A stretch of 64,000 nucleotides of DNA from an uncultured Roseibium sp. (GCF_947499295.1 NZ_CANMNP010000022.1:19727-83726), one strand, 5' to 3'; shown: positions 1-8,698, counted from the first letter of the stretch. The notes: generated from the letters alone by a model not told the origin. Program-made: numbers and translations.

Positions 1-1058
1 AAGATTTGCACGTGCCCTGGGCAGTTCATCGGCTTCAAGGCAAAGACACGATTGTCCTCGGCTTCAGGGTCAGCGGACTGCACCGAGAACATGTTCTCTT
101 TGTACCAGGTCCAGTGGCCGGATGTTTCCCAAAGCGAAGTGTGCAGAACCTGCGGTGCATTCACTTCCTTATAAGTGTCTCGCAGCACACGGCGTTTATA
201 GGCAATCAGGTTCTGGAACATGTCCCAGCCCTTTGGATGCCAGAAAACGACGCCAGGTCCCTCTTCCTGGAAATGGAACAGATCCATTTCGCGTCCGAGC
301 TTGCGGTGGTCGCGCTTTTCCGCTTCTTCCAGCATGCGAAGGTAGCCTTTCAGCTCCTTCTCATTTTGCCAGGCTGTTGCGTAGATGCGGGACAACATTT
401 CGTTGTTGGAATCACCGCGCCAATAAGCCCCGGCAACCTTCATCAGTTTGAACGCATCGCCGATCTGCTTTGTTGACGCCATATGCGGTCCGCGACACAG
501 ATCCAGCCATTGCCCCTGCTTGTAGATCCGGAGCTCCTGATCTTCGGGAATGGCATCGATCAGCTCGACCTTGTAGTGCTCACCCTTCGCGGCAAAGAAA
601 GTTTTTGCGTCTTCGCGGCTCCAGATTTCCTTGGTGAACTGAGCGCCGCGACCGATGATCTCACGCATCTTTTTTTCGATGACAGGCAGCTCTTCCGGAT
701 GGAAAGGCCAGTCTTCGTTGGTATCCGGTTTGACGCGTTTGAAATCGTAGTAGAAGCCATTCTCGATGACCGGACCGATGGTCACCTGGGTTCCTGGCCA
801 CAACTCCTGAACGGCCTCGGCCATGACGTGGGCTGCATCATGCCGGATTAGCTCAAGCGCACGCGGATCTTCGCGAGTTACGATTTCAATCTGATGGTTG
901 GCATCGATCGGATCTGAAAGATCTTTCAGCTCCCCGTCCAGCGTCATTGCGACCGCCTTCTTGGCGAGCGACTTGGAAATGCCTTCGGCGATTGCCAGGC
1001 CAGTTGTGCCGGCTTCGTATTCGCGCACGGAATTGTCGGGGAAAGTCAGTTGGATCAT
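1..1058 (-). CDS. thrS: threonyl-tRNA synthetase (5' part, truncated by window edge)
   Basis: Attaches threonine to tRNA-Thr in the cytoplasm. About 352 N-terminal codons are visible and the 3' part lies left of the window. The reverse-strand translation opens with MIQLTFPDNS, a TGS domain (about residues 1-62). The editing domain follows, with the HxxxH pair at residues 73 and 77 and the downstream CRGPH motif. The catalytic core then begins, and the last visible residues include MNCPGH, which carries the zinc-ligand cysteine. The ATG at 1058 has a GGAG-type ribosome site 8-12 bases upstream. Editing residues match the numbering of the E. coli enzyme, so identity is secure. Nothing obvious links it to the Lrp gene upstream on the same strand. 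Confidence 0.97.
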   Translation of the reverse strand, partial: MIQLTFPDNSVREYEAGTTGLAIAEGISKSLAKKAVAMTLDGELKDLSDPIDANHQIEIVTREDPRALELIRHDAAHVMAEAVQELWPGTQVTIGPVIENGFYYDFKRVKPDTNEDWPFHPEELPVIEKKMREIIGRGAQFTKEIWSREDAKTFFAAKGEHYKVELIDAIPEDQELRIYKQGQWLDLCRGPHMASTKQIGDAFKLMKVAGAYWRGDSNNEMLSRIYATAWQNEKELKGYLRMLEEAEKRDHRKLGREMDLFHFQEEGPGVVFWHPKGWDMFQNLIAYKRRVLRDTYKEVNAPQVLHTSLWETSGHWTWYKENMFSVQSADPEAEDNRVFALKPMNCPGHVQI

Positions 1059-1238
1059 CTTTTTTCTCCTGCTCACTCCTGCAGACAAGGCAGGTAAGCT
1101 TTTCAAAGGTATTTGGATCGCCTGCTGATAGGGGATTCAGACCGGATCGGCAACCCTTTCCGCTAGGTAGAGGCTTATTCAGTGGCGGTATGCCGGCAAT
1201 AGGTTATCAGAGCAGGCTTTGGTCTAGCACCACCCATT

Positions 1239-1718
1239 TCAATCGCTATCGCGATCAATGACCAAGGGCGGTGGCCGCCGCCGGATCGGCTGCGACTTCA
1301 CGATAGAGGTGCTTGTTTCCGCCTTGTCTGAAATTTTGTCGAGGATGCCATCAAGGTCTTCGATGCTCGGAACTGCAAGACGCGCAACAAAACAGTCTTC
1401 ACCCGTCACCTTGTCGCATTCGCAAAACTCGGGGATGTCTTGAATGAGCTGCTGCACAATGTGCAATTTTCCCGGCAATGGACGGATCCGCACGATTGCC
1501 TGGAGACTGTAGCCCAGCGCTTTCAAATCGACCTCTGCTGAAAAACCGCGCACGATGCCACGATCTTGCAATCGGCGGAGCCTCTCCGAAACACCCGGCG
1601 AAGACAGGCCCGCATGCGCAGCGAGGTCTTTCAATGACATACGCGCATCGGAAATCAAAGCCTCAACGATTTTTCTGTCCGCCGCATCCAACTTTATTTT
1701 CTTCACCTTTTTTGACAA
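1239..1718 (-). CDS. Lrp/AsnC family transcriptional regulator
   Basis: A 159-residue feast/famine regulator. Residues about 9-70 form the AsnC-type winged helix-turn-helix (LDAADRKIVEAL, then LSSPGVSERLRRL as recognition region). Residues about 75-150 form the RAM effector domain, where small ligands, usually amino acids, bind and oligomers form. The start is a TTG at 1718 preceded by TAAGG; a GTG four codons later is possible but has no ribosome site. It is transcribed divergently from a DMT-type exporter with about 107 bases between them, the classic arrangement of an Lrp regulator controlling an amino-acid or drug exporter. The effector cannot be told from sequence. Confidence 0.9.
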   Translation of the reverse strand: MSKKVKKIKLDAADRKIVEALISDARMSLKDLAAHAGLSSPGVSERLRRLQDRGIVRGFSAEVDLKALGYSLQAIVRIRPLPGKLHIVQQLIQDIPEFCECDKVTGEDCFVARLAVPSIEDLDGILDKISDKAETSTSIVKSQPIRRRPPPLVIDRDSD

Positions 1719-1825
1719 AAAACCTTACTTAACAAGATCAGAAATAACATGAACCTAATTTCCATTATATATTCCGTCTATTCACTTTGCCATCCTTGGT
1801 AGTGTCAGAACCAAAGGAGGCTAGA

Positions 1826-2725
1826 GTGGACAAAACTCTCCGCGGCGCGGCAGAAATGACGGCGGCCATGACAATTCTGGGAACCATCGGCCTGTTCGTT
1901 GTCCTGTCAGGAGAAGGCGCAATTGATGTCGTTTTCTGGCGCTGCGCCTTTGGCGCCCTCACATTGCTGGTCATTTGCTCGGCCCAGGGCTTGCTGCGGG
2001 GCCAGCTGACACTCAAGACGCTTTTGATGGCCGTGCTCGGCGGATTCGCGATCGTCGTGAATTGGGCGATGTTGTTCAGTGCGTATGGCGAAGCATCTAT
2101 CGGGGTCGCTACCGCCGTTTACAACACCCAGCCTTTCATATTGGTGGGTTTTGGAGCCTTGTTCCTGAGGGAACGTATTTCTTCGGCAAAACTTGGTTGG
2201 CTTGCGTTCGCATTCTTCGGCGTCCTGTTGATCATTCTGGCCAAACCTGCAACGGCCGACTATATCGGTTCCAATTATGCACTTGGGATTGCCCTGGCCT
2301 TGTCAGCGGCGTTTTTCTGGGCGGTAGCCGCTCTTCTCACGAAAAAACTGACTGGTACACCGCCTCAGTTGATCGCTCTGATCCAGGTCAGCGTGGGCAT
2401 CTTGATGCTTGCACCGTTTGTAAGCTGGTCGGCTTTGCCACAGTCCGGGGCAGCCTGGGCTGCACTTGCAACCCTTGGCATCGTCCATACCGGCATCATG
2501 TATGTTTTGATGTATGGCGCGGTCCAGAAACTGCCGACCTATTTGCAAGGCGCGTTTTCGTTCCTCTATCCGATTGTCGCGATCCTGGTCGATTACGTCG
2601 CTTTCGGCCATCAGTTGCAGGTTCCTCAACTGATCGGCGCTGCTGCAATTGTCCTTTCCGCCATGGGGCTGACCTTTGGCTGGAAACTCTCAATTGGCTG
2701 CAGAAATGGCGAATGCGTATCCTGA
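1826..2725 (+). CDS. DMT superfamily (EamA) exporter
   Basis: An inner-membrane transporter of about 299 residues with two tandem EamA units, each of about five hydrophobic helices. The second unit starts near the segment NYALGIALALSAAFFWAVAA. Family members export amino acids, metabolites or drugs. I set the start at the GTG at 1826 because a perfect AAGGAGG (1814-1820) lies five bases before it; the upstream in-frame ATG at 1787 has no such site. It is divergent from the Lrp regulator, which probably controls it. The substrate is unknown. Confidence 0.88.
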   Translation: MDKTLRGAAEMTAAMTILGTIGLFVVLSGEGAIDVVFWRCAFGALTLLVICSAQGLLRGQLTLKTLLMAVLGGFAIVVNWAMLFSAYGEASIGVATAVYNTQPFILVGFGALFLRERISSAKLGWLAFAFFGVLLIILAKPATADYIGSNYALGIALALSAAFFWAVAALLTKKLTGTPPQLIALIQVSVGILMLAPFVSWSALPQSGAAWAALATLGIVHTGIMYVLMYGAVQKLPTYLQGAFSFLYPIVAILVDYVAFGHQLQVPQLIGAAAIVLSAMGLTFGWKLSIGCRNGECVS

Positions 2726-2764
2726 AAAGTCAGACTTCGGATTCATACGAGGCGAATTGAGCCG

Positions 2765-3115
2765 TCAGTTCAGGCGATGGTCATCCGGAATATGACGTCC
2801 AGTCCACCGACCGTATCGCCAGGGACACCACCAACTCGCATCTTGAGGCAAGGCATCCGGGATTGGATCAAATCCGGATGCCCCCCAGGGATTGCATCTG
2901 AGAATGCGTGACAAACCGACCCACCCGCCTGCCCAGAAACCATAACGCCTGATTGACTGCTCGGTGTAGTCCGAGCATGTCGGCGCGTATCGGCAGGATC
3001 GCCCCATGACCAGGGAAAGAGAGTGGCGGTAAATCCAGATCAAGCCGATCGCTATGCGGCCGGGCACCGTGAGCGGTTGGGAGGTTTCTTTGTCGGGAGA
3101 GACTGGTGAACACAT
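2765..3115 (-). CDS. yidD: membrane protein insertion efficiency factor YidD
   Basis: A small 116-residue member of the YidD (DUF37) family, a membrane-associated factor that helps YidC-dependent insertion of inner-membrane proteins. Diagnostic motifs are the YRHSLS segment followed by CRYAPTCSDYTEQSI and RILRCNPW, all typical of the family. It lies 20 bases downstream of the Fe-S scaffold-like gene on the same strand and is probably cotranscribed. No clear Shine-Dalgarno precedes the ATG, so translational coupling or a slightly different start is possible. It is convergent with the DMT exporter. Confidence 0.92.
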   Translation of the reverse strand: MCSPVSPDKETSQPLTVPGRIAIGLIWIYRHSLSLVMGRSCRYAPTCSDYTEQSIRRYGFWAGGWVGLSRILRCNPWGASGFDPIPDALPQDASWWCPWRYGRWTGRHIPDDHRLN

Positions 3116-3135
3116 GTCAGCGCATGTGATTGCCC

Positions 3136-3588
3136 TTAAGCAACCACACTGTCCTGACCCACCTTGGCCTCGATTTGATCAAGGGCGTCGACAACGGCAT
3201 CAAAGGTCAAAAGCGTCGAGGCATGACGGGCCTTATATTCACGCACTGGCTCGAGAAATTTAAGATCTTCAAAACGTCCGGCCGGCGCTTCGCCTCCCTC
3301 CTTCAGCATGGCTCGCATCGTGTCGCGAATATCACGCAATTCATCGGTGCTGGCGCCAATGACATGACGCGCCATGATCGAGGAAGAGGCTTGACCCAAT
3401 GCGCAGGCTTTTACGTCATGGGCAAAATCCGTCACTACACCGTCTTCGACACAAAGATCCACAATAACGGTTGACCCACAAAGTTTTGAATGGGCCTTTG
3501 CGGTGGCGTGAGGATGCTCAAGACGGCCGATCCGTGGGATATTACCTGCAAGTTCAAGGATCTTTGCGTTGTAAATGTCGTCCAGCAT
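3136..3588 (-). CDS. NifU/SufU-type iron-sulfur scaffold-like protein
   Basis: A 150-residue protein of the NifU N-terminal (SufU/IscU) fold. It opens MLDDIYNAKI and has LCGST (first cysteine) and ACALGQASSSIM (second cysteine). The third ligand position, normally an RxxC motif, reads ARHASTLL here with no cysteine, so a classical three-cysteine scaffold is not seen. I chose the ATG at 3588, which has AGAGG upstream and fits the family N terminus; the longer ORF upstream looks non-coding. It is followed by yidD and is divergent from folE, a neighbourhood I associate with Hyphomicrobiales. The role in Fe-S assembly is inferred from family only. Confidence 0.85.
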   Translation of the reverse strand: MLDDIYNAKILELAGNIPRIGRLEHPHATAKAHSKLCGSTVIVDLCVEDGVVTDFAHDVKACALGQASSSIMARHVIGASTDELRDIRDTMRAMLKEGGEAPAGRFEDLKFLEPVREYKARHASTLLTFDAVVDALDQIEAKVGQDSVVA

Positions 3589-3885
3589 TCTCGCCTCTTC
3601 GTGAAAGCCAGTGATCGCGTGCCACATTGATGGCATGGTGCTTTCATATATATAGATCAGTCGCCACGGCAATTTCGCAAGGGGCAGAGTGGTCGCAGTT
3701 GGAAATTATGCGTGATGGATGCACGTTTGATACCGACTAAACCCGCTCAGAAACTGTGCGTTCGCTTTTTGTGTGGAGTATGATAATGGACCCGGCTTCA
3801 ATAGAAAATAGAGGGCCGTCCCTTTGATCTGTGCACAGGCAAGCGCCGTATGACGAGTGAAACGGGTAATTTTGCGAGGATCCCC

Positions 3886-4521
3886 ATGGATGCTGTCCTC
3901 AAGCCGGTTGAAAAACCGTTTGAAAGAAAATCGCCGGATCAATTGCACCGGCCAAATCGTGAGGAAGTTGAAGCGGCAGTGCGAACCATTCTTGCCTGGA
4001 CTGGGGATGATCCGGACCGTGAAGGTCTGGTAGAAACTCCAAAACGGGTCGCCAAGGCACTGAGCCAGCTTTACAGCGGGTATTTTGAAGATCCTGCCGA
4101 ACATCTTGAGCGTACTTTCGAGGATGTCGGGGGATACAAGGACATTGTACTTGTGAGGGGCATCCCCTTCCATTCGCATTGCGAACATCACATGCTGCCG
4201 TTCATCGGCGAGGCCCACATTGCCTACTATCCGGCCGAAGGCGTTGTTGGCCTTTCGAAGCTCGCCCGCGTTGTCGACATTTTTGCAAAGCGTCTGCAAA
4301 CACAGGAAAACTTGACGGCACAGATCGCATCGGTCATTGACGATGCCCTGGCGCCGCGGGGACTGGCCGTGATGCTGGAAGCTGAACATCAATGCATGAC
4401 CATGCGCGGCGTTCAGAAACAAGGCGTCTCAACAATTACCACCCAGTTTACCGGAGTATTCCAGGACGACCCGGCCGAGCAGGCCAAATTCATGTCTCTG
4501 GTGCGCGGCAAGGGCATTTGA
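3886..4521 (+). CDS. folE: GTP cyclohydrolase I
   Basis: Converts GTP to 7,8-dihydroneopterin triphosphate, the first step of tetrahydrofolate synthesis, as a cytoplasmic homodecamer. The sequence shows FHSHCEHHMLPF (zinc ligands Cys and His plus catalytic His), VGLSKLARVVD, and the final zinc cysteine in EHQCMTMRG. The ATG at 3886 has GAGGA five bases upstream and gives 211 residues. An ATG at 3850 would add 12 residues but has a weaker ribosome site. It is followed after 43 bases by hisI, with a hairpin in the gap. Confidence 0.95.
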   Translation: MDAVLKPVEKPFERKSPDQLHRPNREEVEAAVRTILAWTGDDPDREGLVETPKRVAKALSQLYSGYFEDPAEHLERTFEDVGGYKDIVLVRGIPFHSHCEHHMLPFIGEAHIAYYPAEGVVGLSKLARVVDIFAKRLQTQENLTAQIASVIDDALAPRGLAVMLEAEHQCMTMRGVQKQGVSTITTQFTGVFQDDPAEQAKFMSLVRGKGI

Positions 4522-4528
4522 CACCAAG

Positions 4529-4564
4529 GCCCTTGCCGGAATTTTTCTGACAAGGGCTTTTCTC
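4529..4564 (+). terminator. hairpin with T-run between folE and hisI
   Basis: GCCCTTG (4529-4535) pairs with CAAGGGC (4551-4557), followed by TTTTCTC. It looks like an intrinsic terminator for folE. The AAGGG of the 3' arm is also the only Shine-Dalgarno candidate for the hisI ATG at 4565, so the hairpin could mask that site. Confidence 0.5.
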
Positions 4565-5020
4565 ATGACTGACATCGTTTTTTCCGAGCGCAGCGACAAG
4601 GAAACGGTCGAAACGGGCGATCTTCTGATGCCCAAGTACGACGCTGACGGACTTATCGTTGCCGTGGTAACAGAACATAAGTCCGGCGAAGTTCTGATGG
4701 TCGGTTACATGAATGCAGAAGCGCTCAAACGAACGCTTGAAACCGGCGAAGCCTGGTATTGGAGCCGCTCACGTAGAGGCTTCTGGAAAAAGGGTGAAAC
4801 ATCCGGTCAGGTCCAGACCGTTCATGAAATCCTGACCGATTGCGACCAGGATGCCCTGGTTCTGAAGGTGTCGGTCGCCGGCAATGGCGCGACCTGTCAC
4901 GTCGGCTATCGCTCATGCTTTTTTCGCAAAGTGACCAGCCCGGTATCGGGTAAAGCACGGCTGGAGCGCGTTGAAGCGGAACGTGTTTACGATCCGAACG
5001 AAGTTTACGGCAAACACTGA
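4565..5020 (+). CDS. hisI: phosphoribosyl-AMP cyclohydrolase
   Basis: Opens the adenine ring of phosphoribosyl-AMP, the third step of histidine synthesis, in the cytoplasm. The 151-residue protein has the family motifs VLMVGYMN, WYWSRSR, the metal-binding DCDQDALVL and the C-terminal CHVGYRSCFF cysteines. No HisE (pyrophosphohydrolase) domain is fused, as expected for the short monofunctional form. It lies downstream of folE. The rest of the his pathway is not in this window. Confidence 0.95.
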   Translation: MTDIVFSERSDKETVETGDLLMPKYDADGLIVAVVTEHKSGEVLMVGYMNAEALKRTLETGEAWYWSRSRRGFWKKGETSGQVQTVHEILTDCDQDALVLKVSVAGNGATCHVGYRSCFFRKVTSPVSGKARLERVEAERVYDPNEVYGKH

Positions 5021-5048
5021 CGTTGATCGCAAAAAGGTGGGGCGGACA

Positions 5049-6368
5049 TTAGCCCGCTTCCAACGAAACCTTTGGATCCTTGAAAACATGAAAAACCAGA
5101 CCTTCGACGCCCTTGCCAAATTCTTTGCGCAGGACTGAAGTCTCCTCTGGTCCATATCTCAACCCCACAGCCTCGACTGTTCGCCCGATATGGTCTGCAT
5201 TGTGGGCGTAACGCCCGCTAGCGTTCAGTTTGAACGCCTCTTCGCCTGTTTCCAGTACTTCAACACTGGCCACCAAGATGCCTCCCGGCTTCAGTGCCTT
5301 TTCGAGCGCTTCAAAAAACGGTGTCAGATCACCCAGATAACAGAGTGTATCCACGCAGACGCATAAATCGAATTGAGTTGGCAGATCTGCATTCAGAAAT
5401 GCAATCAGTTCTCCCTCCACCAGAAAGTCATATACATTGCGTTGGGCTGCCTTCTGCAACATGCCAGGAGACAGATCCACCCCCGTCAGCCGGCCACTTA
5501 CATCGCGTATCAAGGGACCGCACAAACCGGTCCCACAACCGAGATCCGCAACATCTGGAAACTGTGCGCCGGACTGTGCAGCAAGAAGATTTACGGCATT
5601 AGCCACTCTTTGAGGCGTGTTATATTCAAGTATTTCAAGCACTTCATCAAAACTGTCTGAAAAACTGTCGAAATGCGATTTGACATAGTCTTCCGGAACT
5701 TGCGCCAGTTTCTCTCCACGCGCAGCTGCCAGATGAAACTTGAGCGAGGTGTCTTCCGGATTTTGGTCAACCAGTTTTTCCAGATGTTCGGTTGCACGAT
5801 CCCCATGGCCGAGCTCATGTAAAAACCGCACCGCCCTGACTGCGTGAAAAGGCGATTCGACTCCGAGCGTCAGGCCTTTGTCGAGTGCTTCGGCTGCCTG
5901 GTCGAGCATACCCGCCCGCCCTGCAGCCAGACCGAAGATACGCCAGGCATCCCCCTTGTCCGGATATCGGTCCCTCAGATCGGCAAGTCTTCTCAAAAGC
6001 TCCTGACTGCGGCCAGCTTCTCCGGCTAAAATTCCAAGGTTGTGCCAAGCGTCCTTTTGGTTCGGATCCAGTTCTACGGCCAAAATATACTCAGCAAACG
6101 CTTCCTCCCTGCGGCCGATCAGTTTGAGAATGTTGCCGAGATTGTTCCTGGCAAACGCGTTGTTCTCGTTGACGTGCAACGAATGCCGTATGAGCGATAG
6201 TGCGTCTTCGGGGTCATCTTTTTTGAAAAGCAAAAGTCCGAGGTAATGAAGTCCGTCGGGATGATCCGGATTGACAGCCAGTACATCCTTGTATGCGGCC
6301 AAGGCCTCTTCGCCATTTCCTTCCCGGTGCGCTTCCAGACCTTCTGCAAATCGCGTTTCGATATCCAA
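5049..6368 (-). CDS. TPR-repeat SAM-dependent methyltransferase
   Basis: A 439-residue two-part protein. Residues about 1-210 are tetratricopeptide helices (for example AFARNNLGNILKLIGR and DAWHNLGILAGEAGR), a protein-binding scaffold. Residues about 250-430 form a class I methyltransferase with the SAM motif DLGCGTG near 275-281, the acidic loop GVDLSPGM, and LKPGGILVASVE. It probably methylates a protein or small molecule held by the TPR arm, but the substrate is unknown. The start is a TTG at 6368, supported by GAGGGGG seven bases upstream. It stands alone, convergent with hisI. Confidence 0.85.
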   Translation of the reverse strand: MDIETRFAEGLEAHREGNGEEALAAYKDVLAVNPDHPDGLHYLGLLLFKKDDPEDALSLIRHSLHVNENNAFARNNLGNILKLIGRREEAFAEYILAVELDPNQKDAWHNLGILAGEAGRSQELLRRLADLRDRYPDKGDAWRIFGLAAGRAGMLDQAAEALDKGLTLGVESPFHAVRAVRFLHELGHGDRATEHLEKLVDQNPEDTSLKFHLAAARGEKLAQVPEDYVKSHFDSFSDSFDEVLEILEYNTPQRVANAVNLLAAQSGAQFPDVADLGCGTGLCGPLIRDVSGRLTGVDLSPGMLQKAAQRNVYDFLVEGELIAFLNADLPTQFDLCVCVDTLCYLGDLTPFFEALEKALKPGGILVASVEVLETGEEAFKLNASGRYAHNADHIGRTVEAVGLRYGPEETSVLRKEFGKGVEGLVFHVFKDPKVSLEAG

Positions 6369-6709
6369 TGACTTGCCCCCTCAACGGCCACTGACTCGCA
6401 ACTAGCGGCTCTTGCTCTGCATAACTTTAAGGAAGCTCACAACCGTTCGCTATATTTTCTTTCAAATTGGCGTCTCTGGTTTGAAAAAATCATTCCGAAA
6501 CAAGTTGAAATAGATGATTTTCTCAAAACTATTGCAGTATAAAAACATGAGTGTTTCTCCGCACGTTGGAATACTGATCAGCACTCGTATTTCATGTTAC
6601 GTTTGCGTATTAGTCCGAATATTTTCCAATGCCGTTTTTGCCTACACTTATCAAAATCAAGAAATTCGAATGTCGACACCGGTCGAAAACCTGATCACGG
6701 GAGGGGATC
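6369..6709. other. intergenic region upstream of napF-like gene
   Basis: About 340 AT-rich bases between two divergent genes. I see no convincing ORF. The only pattern of note is an FNR-like half-palindrome at 6647-6660, listed separately. Confidence 0.5.
6647..6660 (+). promoter_or_regulatory. possible FNR/FnrL-type site
   Basis: CTTAT-CAAA-ATCAA matches the TTGAT-N4-ATCAA anaerobic-regulator consensus at 8 of 10 positions (right half perfect). It lies about 50 bases before the NapF-like start. Oxygen control would suit a ferredoxin of nitrate respiration, but such matches can arise by chance in AT-rich DNA. Confidence 0.25.
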
Positions 6710-7228
6710 ATGTCTATCGAGCGAGATTTTCCAGCAGCGCGTTTGAAGCTTCGAGATGTATCCAGCTCGCCGGAAGACAGGCCTATCAGGCCTCCCTGGA
6801 CAACCGAAACATCAATTCAGAACCATTGCACAGGCTGCGACGCGTGCGTTCGTGCCTGCCCGCAATTGATCTTGCGGCCTGACAAGGACAACAAACCATT
6901 TGTCGATTTCGATGCAGGAGAATGTACGTTCTGCGAGAAGTGCGCACTCGCCTGCGAAGAACCGGTCTTCGACCTTGCCAAAAGCGCCCCTTGGAAACAC
7001 ACATCAGTTGTGGCTTCCAACTGTCTGCAGAACAATGGCACAAGCTGCCAATTGTGCAGCGATGTTTGCCCGGTCTCAGCGTTCAAGATTGAGACGGCCG
7101 GAGCCCGAGAAGGTCATATCGTGGTAGATGCAGGACTGTGTACAGGATGCGGCTCCTGTGTCAGCACCTGTCCTTTGGGTGCGGTTTCTGTGAAAGAATT
7201 GCCGGAAGCAAACCCTGTAGCTGCCTGA
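6710..7228 (+). CDS. napF: NapF-like polyferredoxin (4Fe-4S)
   Basis: A 172-residue cytoplasmic iron-sulfur protein with four cysteine clusters: CTGCDACVRACP, CTFCEKCALAC, CQLCSDVCP (with an extra upstream Cys) and CTGCGSCVSTCP. This layout matches NapF, the accessory ferredoxin thought to act in maturation of the periplasmic nitrate reductase NapA. The start has GGAGGGG four bases upstream. No other nap gene (napDAGHBC) is next to it, which is unusual. It may serve a nap operon elsewhere or another molybdoenzyme. Assignment as NapF rests on cluster spacing and length. Confidence 0.8.
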   Translation: MSIERDFPAARLKLRDVSSSPEDRPIRPPWTTETSIQNHCTGCDACVRACPQLILRPDKDNKPFVDFDAGECTFCEKCALACEEPVFDLAKSAPWKHTSVVASNCLQNNGTSCQLCSDVCPVSAFKIETAGAREGHIVVDAGLCTGCGSCVSTCPLGAVSVKELPEANPVAA

Positions 7229-7327
7229 AGAGCTTTCTCGTCAACGGAAATATTCTGGTCTGCTCGCGCAGGAAACGCGGCAACTCTGACTCGCCAGAAA
7301 TTGCCGCTCGAGAGTTTTCTCAAGGAC

Positions 7328-7352
7328 GCGGCTCGATCAAAAGCCGCTTTAG
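7328..7352 (+). terminator. probable terminator of napF-like gene
   Basis: GCGGCT (7328-7333) pairs with AGCCGC (7342-7347), followed by TTTA, between the convergent NapF-like and CBS genes. The T-run is short. Confidence 0.4.
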
Positions 7353-7353
7353 T

Positions 7354-7785
7354 CTAGGCCATTGTGATGTAGCTGCGCATTTGTTCAGCTTCCAACTCAA
7401 CCTGAGCAATCTTGTATTTGACGACGTCGCCGATTGAGATCACCCCCGTCAGCTTGCCGTCCTTGACAACAGGCATGTGACGGAAGCGTCCCTGGGTCAT
7501 CCGCGCCATCACTTCGTTGACACTGTTTTCTTCAGTGCACGTGACAACTTCTTTCGTCATCACGGCGGTGACTGGAACATTCAGCGAAGACGGACCCTTG
7601 GTTCCAATCGTCCGGACAATGTCGCGTTCAGAAATGATGCCTTCTATTTCCTTGTCGCCATTGCAGACAACCACGGCACCAATCTTGTGTTTTGCCAGGG
7701 TTTCACAAATCTCGCTCAGAAGTGCATCGCTCCGCGCGGTAATTGTGTCGTGGCCTTTCCCACTCAAAATTGCGGCAACGGTCAT
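7354..7785 (-). CDS. tandem CBS-domain protein
   Basis: A 143-residue cytoplasmic protein made almost only of two CBS motifs (about residues 10-65 and 75-135), with the typical ISERDIVRTI and GVISIGDVVKY helices. CBS pairs bind adenosine nucleotides and act as energy sensors; stand-alone forms usually have unknown partners. The start is supported by GGGAGG upstream. It lies downstream of the rhomboid gene on the same strand with a 98-base gap, so cotranscription is possible. Confidence 0.9.
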   Translation of the reverse strand: MTVAAILSGKGHDTITARSDALLSEICETLAKHKIGAVVVCNGDKEIEGIISERDIVRTIGTKGPSSLNVPVTAVMTKEVVTCTEENSVNEVMARMTQGRFRHMPVVKDGKLTGVISIGDVVKYKIAQVELEAEQMRSYITMA

Positions 7786-7883
7786 TTATAAACCTCCCAT
7801 GGCATCAATCCCCGATACAGGCGGGGTTCGCGCATCATTGCAAAAAAAACAGTCCGCGCAAACCGTTCTGATGCCGCAGTTGG

Positions 7884-8672
7884 TCAGGAAGATCGTCGCT
7901 GTGGAACAGGATCGAAAAACGGAAACAGGGCGAGACCTGCGAGGAAACCGCCAATGTGGGCCTGCCAGGCGACACTTGCAGGTTGCCCCGCCACGGGTCC
8001 GCTCATAATGCCGAAGAAGAGGTTCAAACCGAACCAGACCGCGACAAAAACAAGAACCTGTTGATTGCGGAAGCATTCGGCAAGCGGCTGTGCAGGAACA
8101 AAATAGGCTGCTTGATCTGATCTACGGAATGCGCCGAGCGGCCCCCCCAGTTCGAACACGAACCGGATTGCAGCGGCCATCTGACCTGATACGGCAGCAG
8201 AAGCACCGATCATCGGTGCCGATTCCCCCCAATGTGTGGCCAGATGCGCAAAAGCGCCGCCAATCGAGCACACTGCAGAAAACGCCAAAAACCGCCCAAT
8301 TCCAAACCGGCGAGCCACCGCGCTGCCGAAAATCGCCATCCAGAGCAGATTGAAAATGATGTGCATTGCGCTGCCATGCAGCAACGAATAGGAGATGAAG
8401 CTCCAGAAACTGGAAACCATCTCTAGAAACGACAGGCTGGAAAGAGCCGTGAATTTGACCGGCCAAAATGCAAACAGATAAAGAATCCAATTGTCCCAAT
8501 TGGCTGGCAACACAATTGTACGCAGCAGATGAATGACGATCATCGCGGCTGCGAGCCAGATAATGATATTGGGCAAATTGAACACCGGGGGTTCAGATGG
8601 ACGGTTCTGCCTCTGATCCTGCTCAGCTTTCTCGCGTCGGGCGCGTTCTTCGTCAAATCGATATACGTTCAT
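7884..8672 (-). CDS. rhomboid-family intramembrane serine protease
   Basis: An inner-membrane protein of about 262 residues with a charged N terminus followed by about six hydrophobic helices. Rhomboids cut membrane-anchored substrates within the bilayer. The catalytic serine motif reads GASAAVSG, with Ser near residue 158, and the catalytic His is in QAHIGGFLAG near 239. The usual GxSG has Ala in place of the last Gly, a change that may tune or weaken activity. Loop residues such as HIIFNLLWM fit the family. The ATG at 8672 has AAGG just upstream; a TTG directly before it is the other choice. Substrate unknown. Confidence 0.87.
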   Translation of the reverse strand: MNVYRFDEERARREKAEQDQRQNRPSEPPVFNLPNIIIWLAAAMIVIHLLRTIVLPANWDNWILYLFAFWPVKFTALSSLSFLEMVSSFWSFISYSLLHGSAMHIIFNLLWMAIFGSAVARRFGIGRFLAFSAVCSIGGAFAHLATHWGESAPMIGASAAVSGQMAAAIRFVFELGGPLGAFRRSDQAAYFVPAQPLAECFRNQQVLVFVAVWFGLNLFFGIMSGPVAGQPASVAWQAHIGGFLAGLALFPFFDPVPQRRSS

Positions 8673-8698
8673 CAACCTTCAGCCTTTCCATCTCTCTT

